NCBI GenBank assembly: GCA_019090565.1
Contig: JAHRVS010000054.1
Location: 1-8,334 of the forward strand
DNA: 8,334 nt
Source: Gammaproteobacteria bacterium
GTDB taxonomy: Bacteria > Pseudomonadota > Gammaproteobacteria > Pseudomonadales > UBA3067
Reading direction: 5' to 3'
Both the position numbers and the translations under genes were made by a program. The notes beneath the pieces were generated by a model. That model had not been told where the DNA came from. It saw nothing but the letters and a program-made list of their open reading frames with translations, and ran no database searches. Below, piece by piece: positions 1 to 7,190 of the stretch. The first letter of the stretch is position 1. Each line of letters begins with the position of its first letter.

Positions 1-1
1 A

Positions 2-7
2 CCTTTT
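2..7 (-). promoter_or_regulatory. Possible ribosome binding site of the next gene
   Basis: On the minus strand the NRPS stop TGA is followed directly by GCCAAAAGGT. The AAAAGG purine run resembles a Shine-Dalgarno sequence and could serve a start codon just beyond the left edge, within about ten bases. This would make the next gene translationally close to the NRPS in one operon. The start codon itself is not visible. Confidence 0.3.
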
Positions 8-10
8 GGC

Positions 11-3000
11 TCATAGCTCTAGCTCCTCCCAGTCACTCTCGCTATCTGTAGGCCCTTGCGATGCATCGTCGCGCACCCACAGCGCTGTATCAATGTATTC
101 CGCCATGGTTTCTATGGTGGTTAATTCAAAGACCAGCTTCAAGGGTAACTCGACATTAAAATGACTTTTGACCCGCGCCAAAAGCTGCGTTGCCAATAGG
201 GACTGCCCCCCCAGCGCGAAGAAATTTTCATTCACCCCCACCGCAGGGTGATGCAAAACTTCCGACCATAAAGAGGCAAGGGTTATTTCAGTGTCTGTCT
301 CGGGGGCGCGAAAAGGTTTAGCCTGCTCAGCAGCCCGTTGTCGTAATGCTTTGCGGTCGAGCTTCCCGTTCGGAGTCAAAGGAATGTCTGCCACCACAAC
401 AAAATCGTTAGGCAGCATGTAGTCCGGCAAACGTTGCCGTATTTCCTCTCGAAGCTGTTCTTTATTTAAGGCTTGCTCTTGCGATGCACACAAATACGCA
501 ATGAGCTGGGGGGTTTGTCCTTGCTCATCCATTACCTCGTAACAAGTCACCACTTGATTAACATGTGTAATAGATTGTATGCAGGCCGAAATTTCTTCCA
601 GCTCAACCCGATAACCGCGAATTTTAACCTGAAAATCTTTACGCCCCAATATTTCCACCGAGCCATCCGCTCGGTAACGGCCATAATCTCCGGTACGGTA
701 CATCAAGGTCTCATTGGCGACATTTAAAGCCCCGCTGAAAGGGTTGGGAATAAATGCTTGCTCACTGAGGACGGCATCGTCATAGCCCAGAGCCAAATAG
801 GGGGAATGAACAAATACCTCGGCCATCTCACCTATTCCCGCTAAACACTGACGCTTGTCCATCAACAATAATTGGCTGTATTCACTGCCCTGCCCTACGG
901 GAACCAGACCATGCTCCCCATCATTGATTCGGTACCAACTATGAATTTGCGGGGTTTCTGTGCAGCCATAACAGTTAATCAGGGCCGACTTTGACGCAAA
1001 GGCGCGCACAGGCGCAAGATTTTCCGCAGCAAGCTTATCGCCACTGAACAACATATAACGCAGCGACTCACAGGCCGGTGATTGATCCCCATCCTGAGTA
1101 ATCAGCTGCGCCAGCGCCGGCGTCAGATGAGACACACTGATCTGGTTGTCGATCATCCATTGCCGTAACGGCCCCGGCTTTTTCATTAAGTCTGGGGCAG
1201 GAATCAACAAGGTCGCCCCCAAGCTCAAAGGTACGAAAATGTCCCTTAATAATGGGTCATGCCCCAAACCCGAAAAAAGACTGAAACGGTCTTCGTTCGA
1301 CACAGAAAAACTGCGTGGGTACCAATCAAGCAAGGCCGCAATGGGCCGCAGGCTACCGCGAATCACTTTAAAACGCCCGCTGGTGCCCGAACTCAGCATC
1401 AAGTAACTCAGCTGATTGAGGTGATCAGGTTGCGGTACAAGCCGCGCCCCACTGTATGCGGCAAAGGGGTTGTTTTCCTGCCATGTGCCCAACGCGGGCA
1501 CCGCCAGCTGTAATGGCCCTTGAGGCAATACGGCAGACAGCTTTTCTGATAGAGGGCCAGCTCGCTCCAGCGCCAACACCCCATGAGGCTGAAGGGCGTC
1601 AATGGCAGCTAACAAGCTCGCCTCAGGGTGGGCGGGGTCGAGCACCGAAAAAGCCCCACCGGCTTTAATGATTGCCAGAATCGCACACACCAATGCACCA
1701 CTGCGGTGACCATAAATCACCACTGGGGCCTCTTGCTTCAAGCCCCCCTTTATCAATGCATCGGCCAACTGATTGCTGCGTGTTTCTAAATCTAGGTATG
1801 ACCACGCACCATCCATATCCACCAAAGCAGTGGTCTCGGCCTGACTGCCTGCCCGCTCAGAAATTTGATCTTGCGGCAACGGGAAATCTATATGGGGAAA
1901 ATCACGCTGAGGCTTAGGCAAAACGGCTTTATCATCCTCCTGCAGAAGTCTAAACGCCGCCAAAGGCCGGTCCAAATCATGCACCACTTGTGCAAACAAG
2001 GTTTCAAGCTGGGCCAAGTGCCGATCGATACTCTCTGCCTGAAAACAATCACTGCGATAGAGCATTGAAAGTTTTAAGCCTTCTTCCTGAGGCTGGACAT
2101 AAAGTGTTAAATCAAATTTAGCGCTGAAATCTTGTTGTTCATCACTTAAATCTTCGATCAATAAATCAGCCACCTCTCGGCTCGCTGGCGGCAAATTGAG
2201 CACGTTGATAAAAACTTGGAACAAAGGCGAATGGCGCAAGCTGCGCTCAGGCTGCAAGGCATCCACCAGCATTTCAAAGGGCAAATGTTGGTGAGTGAAA
2301 CCGTCAAGGCTTTGTTCGCGCACTTGGTAAAGAAACTCGCGAAAACTCAGGTTTTCATCAACGTTCGCACCAAACACCACCGTGTTGATAAAAAAACCAA
2401 TCATCGACTCTGTTTCGGCCAAGGTACGCCCCGCCACCGGCGAACCCACGTTAAAGCGTTGCTGACCACTGTATCGAGAAAGCAACAGCTGCCAAGTTGA
2501 TAGCGCCAACATAAACAGACTCACATCTTCTCGTTCGCTCAAGGCCAGTAAACCCTGACTCAAGGGAACAGGCAAAGTGCGGTGGCACATCGCCCCCGGT
2601 GACGATGGCGTACTCGGGCGTTGAAAATCGGTGGGCAAATGCAACACGGGGTCTTTATCCGAAATATGCCCCAACCAGAAATCCAAAGACGTTTGCAGTC
2701 GCGCATCATCCAGCCAGCGCGCTTGCCAGCAAGCATAATCACCGTATTGCAGTGCCGCAGCGGGAAGAGGGCTTTCCTGCGCCTTACGAAAGGCCTCATA
2801 GAGAGCGGTGAATTCGTTAATAAACACCGACATAGACCAACCATCAGAGATAATATGGTGCATGGTCAAAAGTAAAAGTGTATCTTCCTGCTTATTGGGG
2901 TCGTTATCGAGGGCGACAAAACGCATTCGCATCAACGGTGCCCGCGTTAAATCAAAGCCCTCCTTAGCTTCCTCGTTAATAATACCTTGAAGCGTTGTTG

Positions 3001-6000
3001 GGCTGGCACTCTCTGCGCAGCTTTCCCGTTCGATCTCCACCGTTAGGCTCTCGCTAACCTGTTGACACAGCACCACTTGATCTGTCGACTTATCTTCGAT
3101 GATAGCGGTACGTAAACTTTCATGGCGCGCAATCAGAGTATTAACCACCTGATTCACACAGACCATATCCAGAGGCCCGCGAATACGCAGTGCTGATGGA
3201 ATCAAATACGCGCTTGAGCCAGGGCTCAGTTGCTCAAGCAACCACAGACGGCGCTGGGCATACGTTGCAGGCACGACTGAGGCTGCTTCACGCTTGACCA
3301 GCTCACCCAATTTAGAGGCCATGTTTTGAGAGCCATGCACCGATAACCATTGTGCACATTGCGCAATGGTGGGCGAGGTAAACATTTCTCGCACGGGCAA
3401 CTCAAAACCCAGCTTTTTTCGCACCCGTGATGTCACTTGTGTTGCAAGCAGAGAATGCCCGCCCAGCTCAAAAAAGTTATCGTGAACACCCATTGCATCC
3501 ACGTTTAATACCGCTTGCCAAATACTGAGTAGCTCTGATTCCAGCTTGGTAGACGGGGCACCGTCCGCACTGGCACTGCCTCCAAAAGAAATTTCCGGCA
3601 AAGCCTTTCGATCGACTTTGCCATTACGAGTAACCGGCAAACTCGTCACCACCTGGTAGGCTGTAGGCTGCATGTAGTCCGGCAACAGGCGGGAAAGTTG
3701 GCTACGGCTACGTTGAACCAAAGCGGCCTGTTGCGCCTCATTAACCTCTGGCACTTTCGCCTCTGAAACATTGCCCTGCGAAACACTGCCCTCTGAAACA
3801 TCCACCTCAAGATAAGCCACCAAGTACTTCTGCTGGTTTTTTTCCTGCACCCGCACAACAGAACCAGTCACCCAGGGCAAGCTGGTAAGCGCCGCCTCGA
3901 TCTCACCGAGCTCAATGCGAAAACCGCGAATTTTAACTTGCTGGTCGATACGGCCTAAAAATTCCAACGAGCCATCTGACAAATAACGCACTTGGTCACC
4001 CGTGCGATACAACACCGGCCCGTGTCCAAATTCCTCCGCAAAAGGATTAGAAATAAACGCACCAGCGCCAGTGCTGACACCTTGATCCGATTGCAAATAA
4101 CCCAGCGCCACACCCTGCCCAGCCGTACAAAGTTCTCCTGGCACGCCTACTGCTTGGGGTTCCAACGCCTCGTTCAACACATAAACCTGCGTGTGGTTAA
4201 TGGCTTTTCCAATAGACACACTGCGCCCCACCTGGTCCGCCGATTGCATCACATGGCAACAAGTGAATGTGGTGTTCTCCGTCGGGCCATAGCCGTTAAT
4301 AAGGGTCAAGGAAGGATAACGATAAAGCAGGCTACGTACACAATGGGGGTTTAACTGGTCGCCCCCAGCAAGCAACGTACGTAAGGGTGCAAGGCTAGTC
4401 GGATGATTCTCAACCATGGAATGAAACAAAGCAGCTGTTAGCCATAACGTATTTACACCCTGGCTGGAAATTTCATCGCCGAGTTGTTCCAACTCTAGCA
4501 TTCCTGGCTGCGCCACCACCAACTTTCCGCCATTGAGCAATGCCCCCCAAATTTCAAAGGTGCTGGCATCAAAGGCCAAAGGGGCATAGTGCAGCAGGCA
4601 AGTGTCTGGCTCCAGCGTAAGAAAACCGTTATTTTTTACCAAGCGTACAATGCCGCGCTGAGGGATCGCAATCCCCTTTGGCTCGCCGGTAGAACCAGAG
4701 GTAAACATGATGTAGGCACGTTGCTCTGGCTGCGCCGGTATACCTGGGTTTTCCGCACAGGGCTGATTTTCAGTTAGCTGTGGGTATGGCAAACATTGGG
4801 TAGCGAGCCTCTCAAAGCCCTCTGCTTGTTGTTCCGCAACGATGCTCCATGCGGCCTCACCTTGAGACATCAACACAGCAAGACGCTCTGCTGGCAAGTT
4901 AGTCTCTAGCGGCATATACACCGCACCCACTTTAACAATGGCCAACAACCCAACAATTCGCTCCAGCGAACGCGGCCCACACAGTGCCACCACCTGGTCA
5001 GCCTTGACGCCCGCCTTTAATAAACTTTGCGCATACACATTGGCGTGTAGGTTCAGCATTTCGTAACTCAGCTGCTGCGACCCATGCTGTAACGCAACCG
5101 CATCGGGTTGCTGTAAAACCTGTGCTTCAAACAGCGCTGCCAAGCCATAGCCACTGTTTTCTACCTCGGCCACTGGCAATGTCTGCGCATTCCAATCACC
5201 GAGAATTTGATGCCGCAAGGAATCCGATAACAACGAAATTTTTTGCAACGGTGCTTGGGGCGCGGCCAGTACGTTCTTCAACAACTGCTGTAACTGGGAC
5301 TCCATCCGCACAATGGTTTCCGGGTTGAACAACGTCGTATTGTATTCCAGCTCGCCTCGGAAGCCTTCCGGGGTTTCAGTCAATGTCAGGTTCAGGTCGC
5401 ACTTACTGCTTCGCCGTGAAAGTGGCAACGTGACCACCTTCAGGCCCGGCAGCTCGATACCGATGTCGCTTTCATTTTGCAAGCTGAACATCACTTGAAA
5501 AAGCGGCGTGTAACTCATCTCACGGGAAACATTCAATGCCTCCACAACCTGCTCAAACGGCAGGTCTTGGTGGGCGTAAGCCTCCAGGGTGGAGCGCTGC
5601 ACCACTTTTAGTAGGCTTTCAAAGCTTTGCTGTGGATCAACCTTCGCACGCAACGCCAGAGTATTGACAAAAAAACCAATCAGCGGCTCCTGCTCAGGCA
5701 TAGTTCGATTGGCAATGGGCGTTCCCACCGCAAAATCATTCTGGCCACTGTAACGGCTAAGCAATATTTCAAAAACCGCCAACATTGTCATAAACACGGT
5801 GGAGCCCGCTTGCTGACTAAACTCACTGACCTTCTCTTGCAGCGACAAGGGCCAAGAAAAAAAATGCGCATCCCCGCGAGGTCGCAAAGCGGCTGGGCGG
5901 GATTTATCCAGCGGCAGCTCTAACACCGGCACCGCTTCCAAGTGATTGCACCAAAACGTCAGCTGCTGTTCGCGTTCATTGCTCGATAACCACTGCCGTT

Positions 6001-6832
6001 GCCAATGGGCATAATCACCATATTGAATGGCAAGCGGTGGCAAGGTTTGCCCCAAGTAAAGGGCGATTAACTCTCTCACCAATACCGACATCGACCAACC
6101 ATCGGTAATAATATGGTGGAGGGTAAGAATTAACTGATAGCGCTCATCGGCAAGCTGAATCAAAACCGTGCGCAGCAGTGGCCCCTTTTCTAAAATAAAG
6201 GATGTGCTGCGCGTTGCCTCAATGAGCTTGAGCCGAAGTAATTCCTTGTCGACCTCCCCTAGGTGACGAATGTCTTCGAAACGCAGCCCGCCTTTCTTGT
6301 CGACGTCCTTGTCGACATCTCTATTATCAAAAACCTGGCCGTCTAGCTCCTGCTTATCCAGACTGCCATTCCTAGGGAGAACTCGCTGTAAATACCCAGA
6401 CTTTGCGGTATTTTCTGTCGCAACGATAACTGTACGCAATATTTCATGTCGATCAATCAACGCATCCAATGCCGCCTCTAAGCGAGCAGGCTTCATCACA
6501 CCGTTAAGCTCAAGTAAAATAGGAATATGGTAAGCACTGCTGTCTTTTTCAAGCTGGCTCAAAAACCAAAGCCGTTCTTGCCCAAAAGAAAGCGGCAAAG
6601 GAACTGACCGAGAAACGGCCTCAATTTTTCGTTGTTTAACCACCTCTCCACTGCGGCTTTGCTGTAAAAACTGAATAAGCTCAGGCTTATGGCTAACGAT
6701 TTGGTCTCGCAAACCCGGCGTCAACGCCCCTTTCGGTGCACGAAAACGCAACTCACCTTCTTCTACCCACAGCTTTATGCCGGCATCACCAAGCATCGTT
6801 AATAGTTGATATACAGTCACTGTGCTTTTCAT
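11..6832 (-). CDS. Two-module nonribosomal peptide synthetase (TubC_N-C-A-T-C-A-T)
   Basis: Cytoplasmic multidomain enzyme that activates two amino-acid-type substrates, tethers them to phosphopantetheine arms and condenses them into a peptide. The 2273 residues read, in order: docking domain 1-57; condensation domain about 79-545 with HHIITDG at 239-245; adenylation domain about 565-1080; carrier domain with LGGHS (Ser1127); condensation domain about 1186-1640 with HHIISDG at 1325-1331; Lys2-like adenylation domain about 1650-2165; carrier domain with LGGQS (Ser2211); acidic tail. No epimerase, methyltransferase, thioesterase or reductase domain is present, so release must occur elsewhere. 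The start chosen is the ATG at 6832: it has an AAGGA just upstream and begins a typical docking domain. A TTG four codons earlier has no ribosome binding site. It is the first gene of its strand after a divergent intergenic region. The product is unknown; the NRPS assignment is certain. Confidence 0.97.
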   Translation of the reverse strand: MKSTVTVYQLLTMLGDAGIKLWVEEGELRFRAPKGALTPGLRDQIVSHKPELIQFLQQSRSGEVVKQRKIEAVSRSVPLPLSFGQERLWFLSQLEKDSSAYHIPILLELNGVMKPARLEAALDALIDRHEILRTVIVATENTAKSGYLQRVLPRNGSLDKQELDGQVFDNRDVDKDVDKKGGLRFEDIRHLGEVDKELLRLKLIEATRSTSFILEKGPLLRTVLIQLADERYQLILTLHHIITDGWSMSVLVRELIALYLGQTLPPLAIQYGDYAHWQRQWLSSNEREQQLTFWCNHLEAVPVLELPLDKSRPAALRPRGDAHFFSWPLSLQEKVSEFSQQAGSTVFMTMLAVFEILLSRYSGQNDFAVGTPIANRTMPEQEPLIGFFVNTLALRAKVDPQQSFESLLKVVQRSTLEAYAHQDLPFEQVVEALNVSREMSYTPLFQVMFSLQNESDIGIELPGLKVVTLPLSRRSSKCDLNLTLTETPEGFRGELEYNTTLFNPETIVRMESQLQQLLKNVLAAPQAPLQKISLLSDSLRHQILGDWNAQTLPVAEVENSGYGLAALFEAQVLQQPDAVALQHGSQQLSYEMLNLHANVYAQSLLKAGVKADQVVALCGPRSLERIVGLLAIVKVGAVYMPLETNLPAERLAVLMSQGEAAWSIVAEQQAEGFERLATQCLPYPQLTENQPCAENPGIPAQPEQRAYIMFTSGSTGEPKGIAIPQRGIVRLVKNNGFLTLEPDTCLLHYAPLAFDASTFEIWGALLNGGKLVVAQPGMLELEQLGDEISSQGVNTLWLTAALFHSMVENHPTSLAPLRTLLAGGDQLNPHCVRSLLYRYPSLTLINGYGPTENTTFTCCHVMQSADQVGRSVSIGKAINHTQVYVLNEALEPQAVGVPGELCTAGQGVALGYLQSDQGVSTGAGAFISNPFAEEFGHGPVLYRTGDQVRYLSDGSLEFLGRIDQQVKIRGFRIELGEIEAALTSLPWVTGSVVRVQEKNQQKYLVAYLEVDVSEGSVSQGNVSEAKVPEVNEAQQAALVQRSRSQLSRLLPDYMQPTAYQVVTSLPVTRNGKVDRKALPEISFGGSASADGAPSTKLESELLSIWQAVLNVDAMGVHDNFFELGGHSLLATQVTSRVRKKLGFELPVREMFTSPTIAQCAQWLSVHGSQNMASKLGELVKREAASVVPATYAQRRLWLLEQLSPGSSAYLIPSALRIRGPLDMVCVNQVVNTLIARHESLRTAIIEDKSTDQVVLCQQVSESLTVEIERESCAESASPTTLQGIINEEAKEGFDLTRAPLMRMRFVALDNDPNKQEDTLLLLTMHHIISDGWSMSVFINEFTALYEAFRKAQESPLPAAALQYGDYACWQARWLDDARLQTSLDFWLGHISDKDPVLHLPTDFQRPSTPSSPGAMCHRTLPVPLSQGLLALSEREDVSLFMLALSTWQLLLSRYSGQQRFNVGSPVAGRTLAETESMIGFFINTVVFGANVDENLSFREFLYQVREQSLDGFTHQHLPFEMLVDALQPERSLRHSPLFQVFINVLNLPPASREVADLLIEDLSDEQQDFSAKFDLTLYVQPQEEGLKLSMLYRSDCFQAESIDRHLAQLETLFAQVVHDLDRPLAAFRLLQEDDKAVLPKPQRDFPHIDFPLPQDQISERAGSQAETTALVDMDGAWSYLDLETRSNQLADALIKGGLKQEAPVVIYGHRSGALVCAILAIIKAGGAFSVLDPAHPEASLLAAIDALQPHGVLALERAGPLSEKLSAVLPQGPLQLAVPALGTWQENNPFAAYSGARLVPQPDHLNQLSYLMLSSGTSGRFKVIRGSLRPIAALLDWYPRSFSVSNEDRFSLFSGLGHDPLLRDIFVPLSLGATLLIPAPDLMKKPGPLRQWMIDNQISVSHLTPALAQLITQDGDQSPACESLRYMLFSGDKLAAENLAPVRAFASKSALINCYGCTETPQIHSWYRINDGEHGLVPVGQGSEYSQLLLMDKRQCLAGIGEMAEVFVHSPYLALGYDDAVLSEQAFIPNPFSGALNVANETLMYRTGDYGRYRADGSVEILGRKDFQVKIRGYRVELEEISACIQSITHVNQVVTCYEVMDEQGQTPQLIAYLCASQEQALNKEQLREEIRQRLPDYMLPNDFVVVADIPLTPNGKLDRKALRQRAAEQAKPFRAPETDTEITLASLWSEVLHHPAVGVNENFFALGGQSLLATQLLARVKSHFNVELPLKLVFELTTIETMAEYIDTALWVRDDASQGPTDSESDWEELEL
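14..73 (-). other. Acidic C-terminal tail, possible docking motif
   Basis: The last 20 residues (2254-2273), after the final carrier domain, are rich in Asp, Glu and Ser and end in DWEELEL. Short acidic tails with alternating hydrophobic residues at the end of assembly-line proteins are the known partners of beta-hairpin and TubC-type docking domains. That this one binds the next synthetase is inference from composition and position. It could also be a simple disordered end. Confidence 0.45.
83..3277 (-). other. NRPS module 2 (C-A-T) with Lys2-like adenylation domain
   Basis: The condensation domain is canonical (YAQRRLWLLEQL at 1191-1202, HHIISDG at 1325-1331). The adenylation domain is not: FSVLDPAHP at 1728-1736 and SGLGHDPLLRDIFVPL at 1854-1869 are hallmarks of the adenylation domain of alpha-aminoadipate reductase (Lys2) and its bacterial relatives. 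The nucleotide loop reads SSGTSGRFKVIRG (1814-1826), keeping the lysine but losing the Pro and Gly of the usual PKG. The YGPTE-type motif reads YGCTETPQ (1955-1962). Asp1859, YRTGD (2045-2049) and Lys2157 are retained, so activity is plausible. The inferred specificity code is DPRHLSCQIK. The D-P-R start recalls aminoadipate-type codes, but the whole code matches none I know. The carrier serine is Ser2211. No reductase follows in the same chain. Confidence 0.85.
3338..6601 (-). other. NRPS module 1 (C-A-T), predicted valine-type specificity
   Basis: The condensation domain has the LSFGQERLWFL entry motif at 81-91 and catalytic HHIITDG at 239-245. The adenylation domain has canonical core motifs: FTSGSTGEPKG at 710-720, FDAS at 754-757, YGPTE at 848-852, YRTGD at 942-946 and NGK at 1070-1072. 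Aligning by eye to the GrsA phenylalanine domain, the ten specificity residues are D755, A756, F759, W797, L821, G823, G847, T855, F856 and K1072. The code DAFWLGGTFK differs by one residue (Leu for Ile) from the published valine code DAFWIGGTFK, so valine or a similar branched aliphatic residue is inferred. The carrier serine is Ser1127. Two places look expanded: a roughly 22-residue enlargement in the condensation domain near residues 145-200, and a five-residue repeat at 1012-1031. Confidence 0.85.
6662..6832 (-). other. N-terminal TubC-type docking domain of the NRPS
   Basis: Residues 1-57 match the TubC N-terminal docking family, a small fold with a beta-hairpin that binds the acidic C-terminal tail of the preceding assembly-line protein. 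Visible hallmarks are LLTMLGDAGIKLW, then a Gly-Glu-Leu-Arg-Phe-Arg stretch, then APKGALTP and HKPELIQFL. All are close to the family consensus, so the domain looks intact. Its presence implies that this protein either accepts a chain from an upstream synthetase or has kept a vestigial docking domain, since no upstream synthetase gene lies in this window. Confidence 0.9.
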
Positions 6833-6834
6833 AT

Positions 6835-6839
6835 TCCTT
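6835..6839 (-). promoter_or_regulatory. Ribosome binding site deciding the NRPS start
   Basis: AAGGA on the minus strand lies two bases before the ATG at 6832. The spacing is shorter than usual, but no other purine-rich motif is near either this ATG or the TTG at 6844. It supports the ATG, which also gives the docking domain its normal N-terminus. Confidence 0.5.
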
Positions 6840-6987
6840 ATCAAGAGGCAATGGGTCTAACCCAAACCACCCCGAACTCTCCACTGTAAAGCGATCGTTT
6901 AACAGGCTATTGCGATGAGCTAAGTAGCACCAAACACAAGTAACAATCGACTGAAAAAGCAGCGCCTACATTGCCAAATAAACACTT

Positions 6988-7015
6988 TTGACAAAGCTTT
7001 AACGCCATATATATC
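6988..7015 (+). promoter_or_regulatory. Sigma70-like promoter for the exported protein gene
   Basis: A perfect -35 box TTGACA at 6988-6993 is followed, after 16 bases, by TATATC at 7010-7015, a four-of-six match to the -10 consensus. Transcription would start near 7022, giving a 5' leader of roughly 170 bases before the ATG at 7191. The -35 match is strong and the -10 match moderate. A weaker pair, TAGACT at 7123-7128 and TAATAT at 7144-7149, lies nearer the gene but has poor matches and 15-base spacing. Confidence 0.4.
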
Positions 7016-7063
7016 GGGCCAGAAAAATACCAACAGCCAGTTAAAGCTTAGTCCAAATATATC
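6993..7063. repeat. Imperfect direct repeat in the intergenic region
   Basis: Copy one spans 6993-7015: AAAGCTT, five bases, then CCATATATATC. Copy two spans 7043-7063: AAAGCTT, three bases, then CCAAATATATC. The AAAGCTT halves are 50 bases apart and the second halves 48. Copy one overlaps the end of the proposed -35 box and the -10 box. The pair could be two binding sites for one regulator or a duplicated promoter; the sequence alone does not decide. Confidence 0.45.
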
Positions 7064-7181
7064 AATGGCCTCCGCGATGATTGCCGAACAACCAACATCA
7101 GGGTGCGACAAATAACCACGCCTAGACTCACTAAAAACATTGGTAATATTCCTTTCCCTGAATCACAAATAAACCAGTAGT

Positions 7182-7184
7182 AGG
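7182..7184 (+). promoter_or_regulatory. Weak ribosome binding site of the DUF1775-like gene
   Basis: The sequence GTAGTAGG ends six bases before the ATG at 7191. Its AGG core is a minimal Shine-Dalgarno match at normal spacing. The signal peptide begins directly at this ATG, which supports the start. Confidence 0.4.
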
Positions 7185-7190
7185 TAAACC

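Larger units (their letters stand above)
6845..7190. other. Divergent intergenic regulatory region
   Basis: About 350 bases separate the two divergently transcribed genes. I see no convincing gene here: the only open frame, on the minus strand at 6920-7111, starts with TTG, has no ribosome binding site and resembles no family I know. The region holds a rightward sigma70-like promoter and an imperfect direct repeat, listed separately. It also has a short inverted repeat TGGGT-CTA-ACCCA at 6852-6864, which would lie in the NRPS leader about 20 bases before its ATG. I could not pick a confident leftward promoter for the NRPS. Confidence 0.6.

Noticed and set aside
415..3685. Identical 16-base stretch at 415-430 and 3670-3685, and a near-identical stretch of about 36 bases around 2825-2860 and 6083-6118
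   Set aside because: Both encode conserved NRPS core motifs (LPDYM and HHIIxDGWSM), so the similarity is expected from homologous modules rather than from a mobile or regulatory repeat.
3992..4354. 120-codon plus-strand open frame
   Set aside because: It lies opposite a well-conserved adenylation domain, has shadow-like composition and shows no recognisable motif.
6833..6844. Alternative TTG start four codons upstream for the NRPS
   Set aside because: No Shine-Dalgarno sequence precedes it; the ATG at 6832 has AAGGA and gives the normal docking-domain start.
6920..7111. Small minus-strand open frame of 63 codons in the intergenic region
   Set aside because: It starts with TTG, has no ribosome binding site, has no recognisable domain and lies across the regulatory region.
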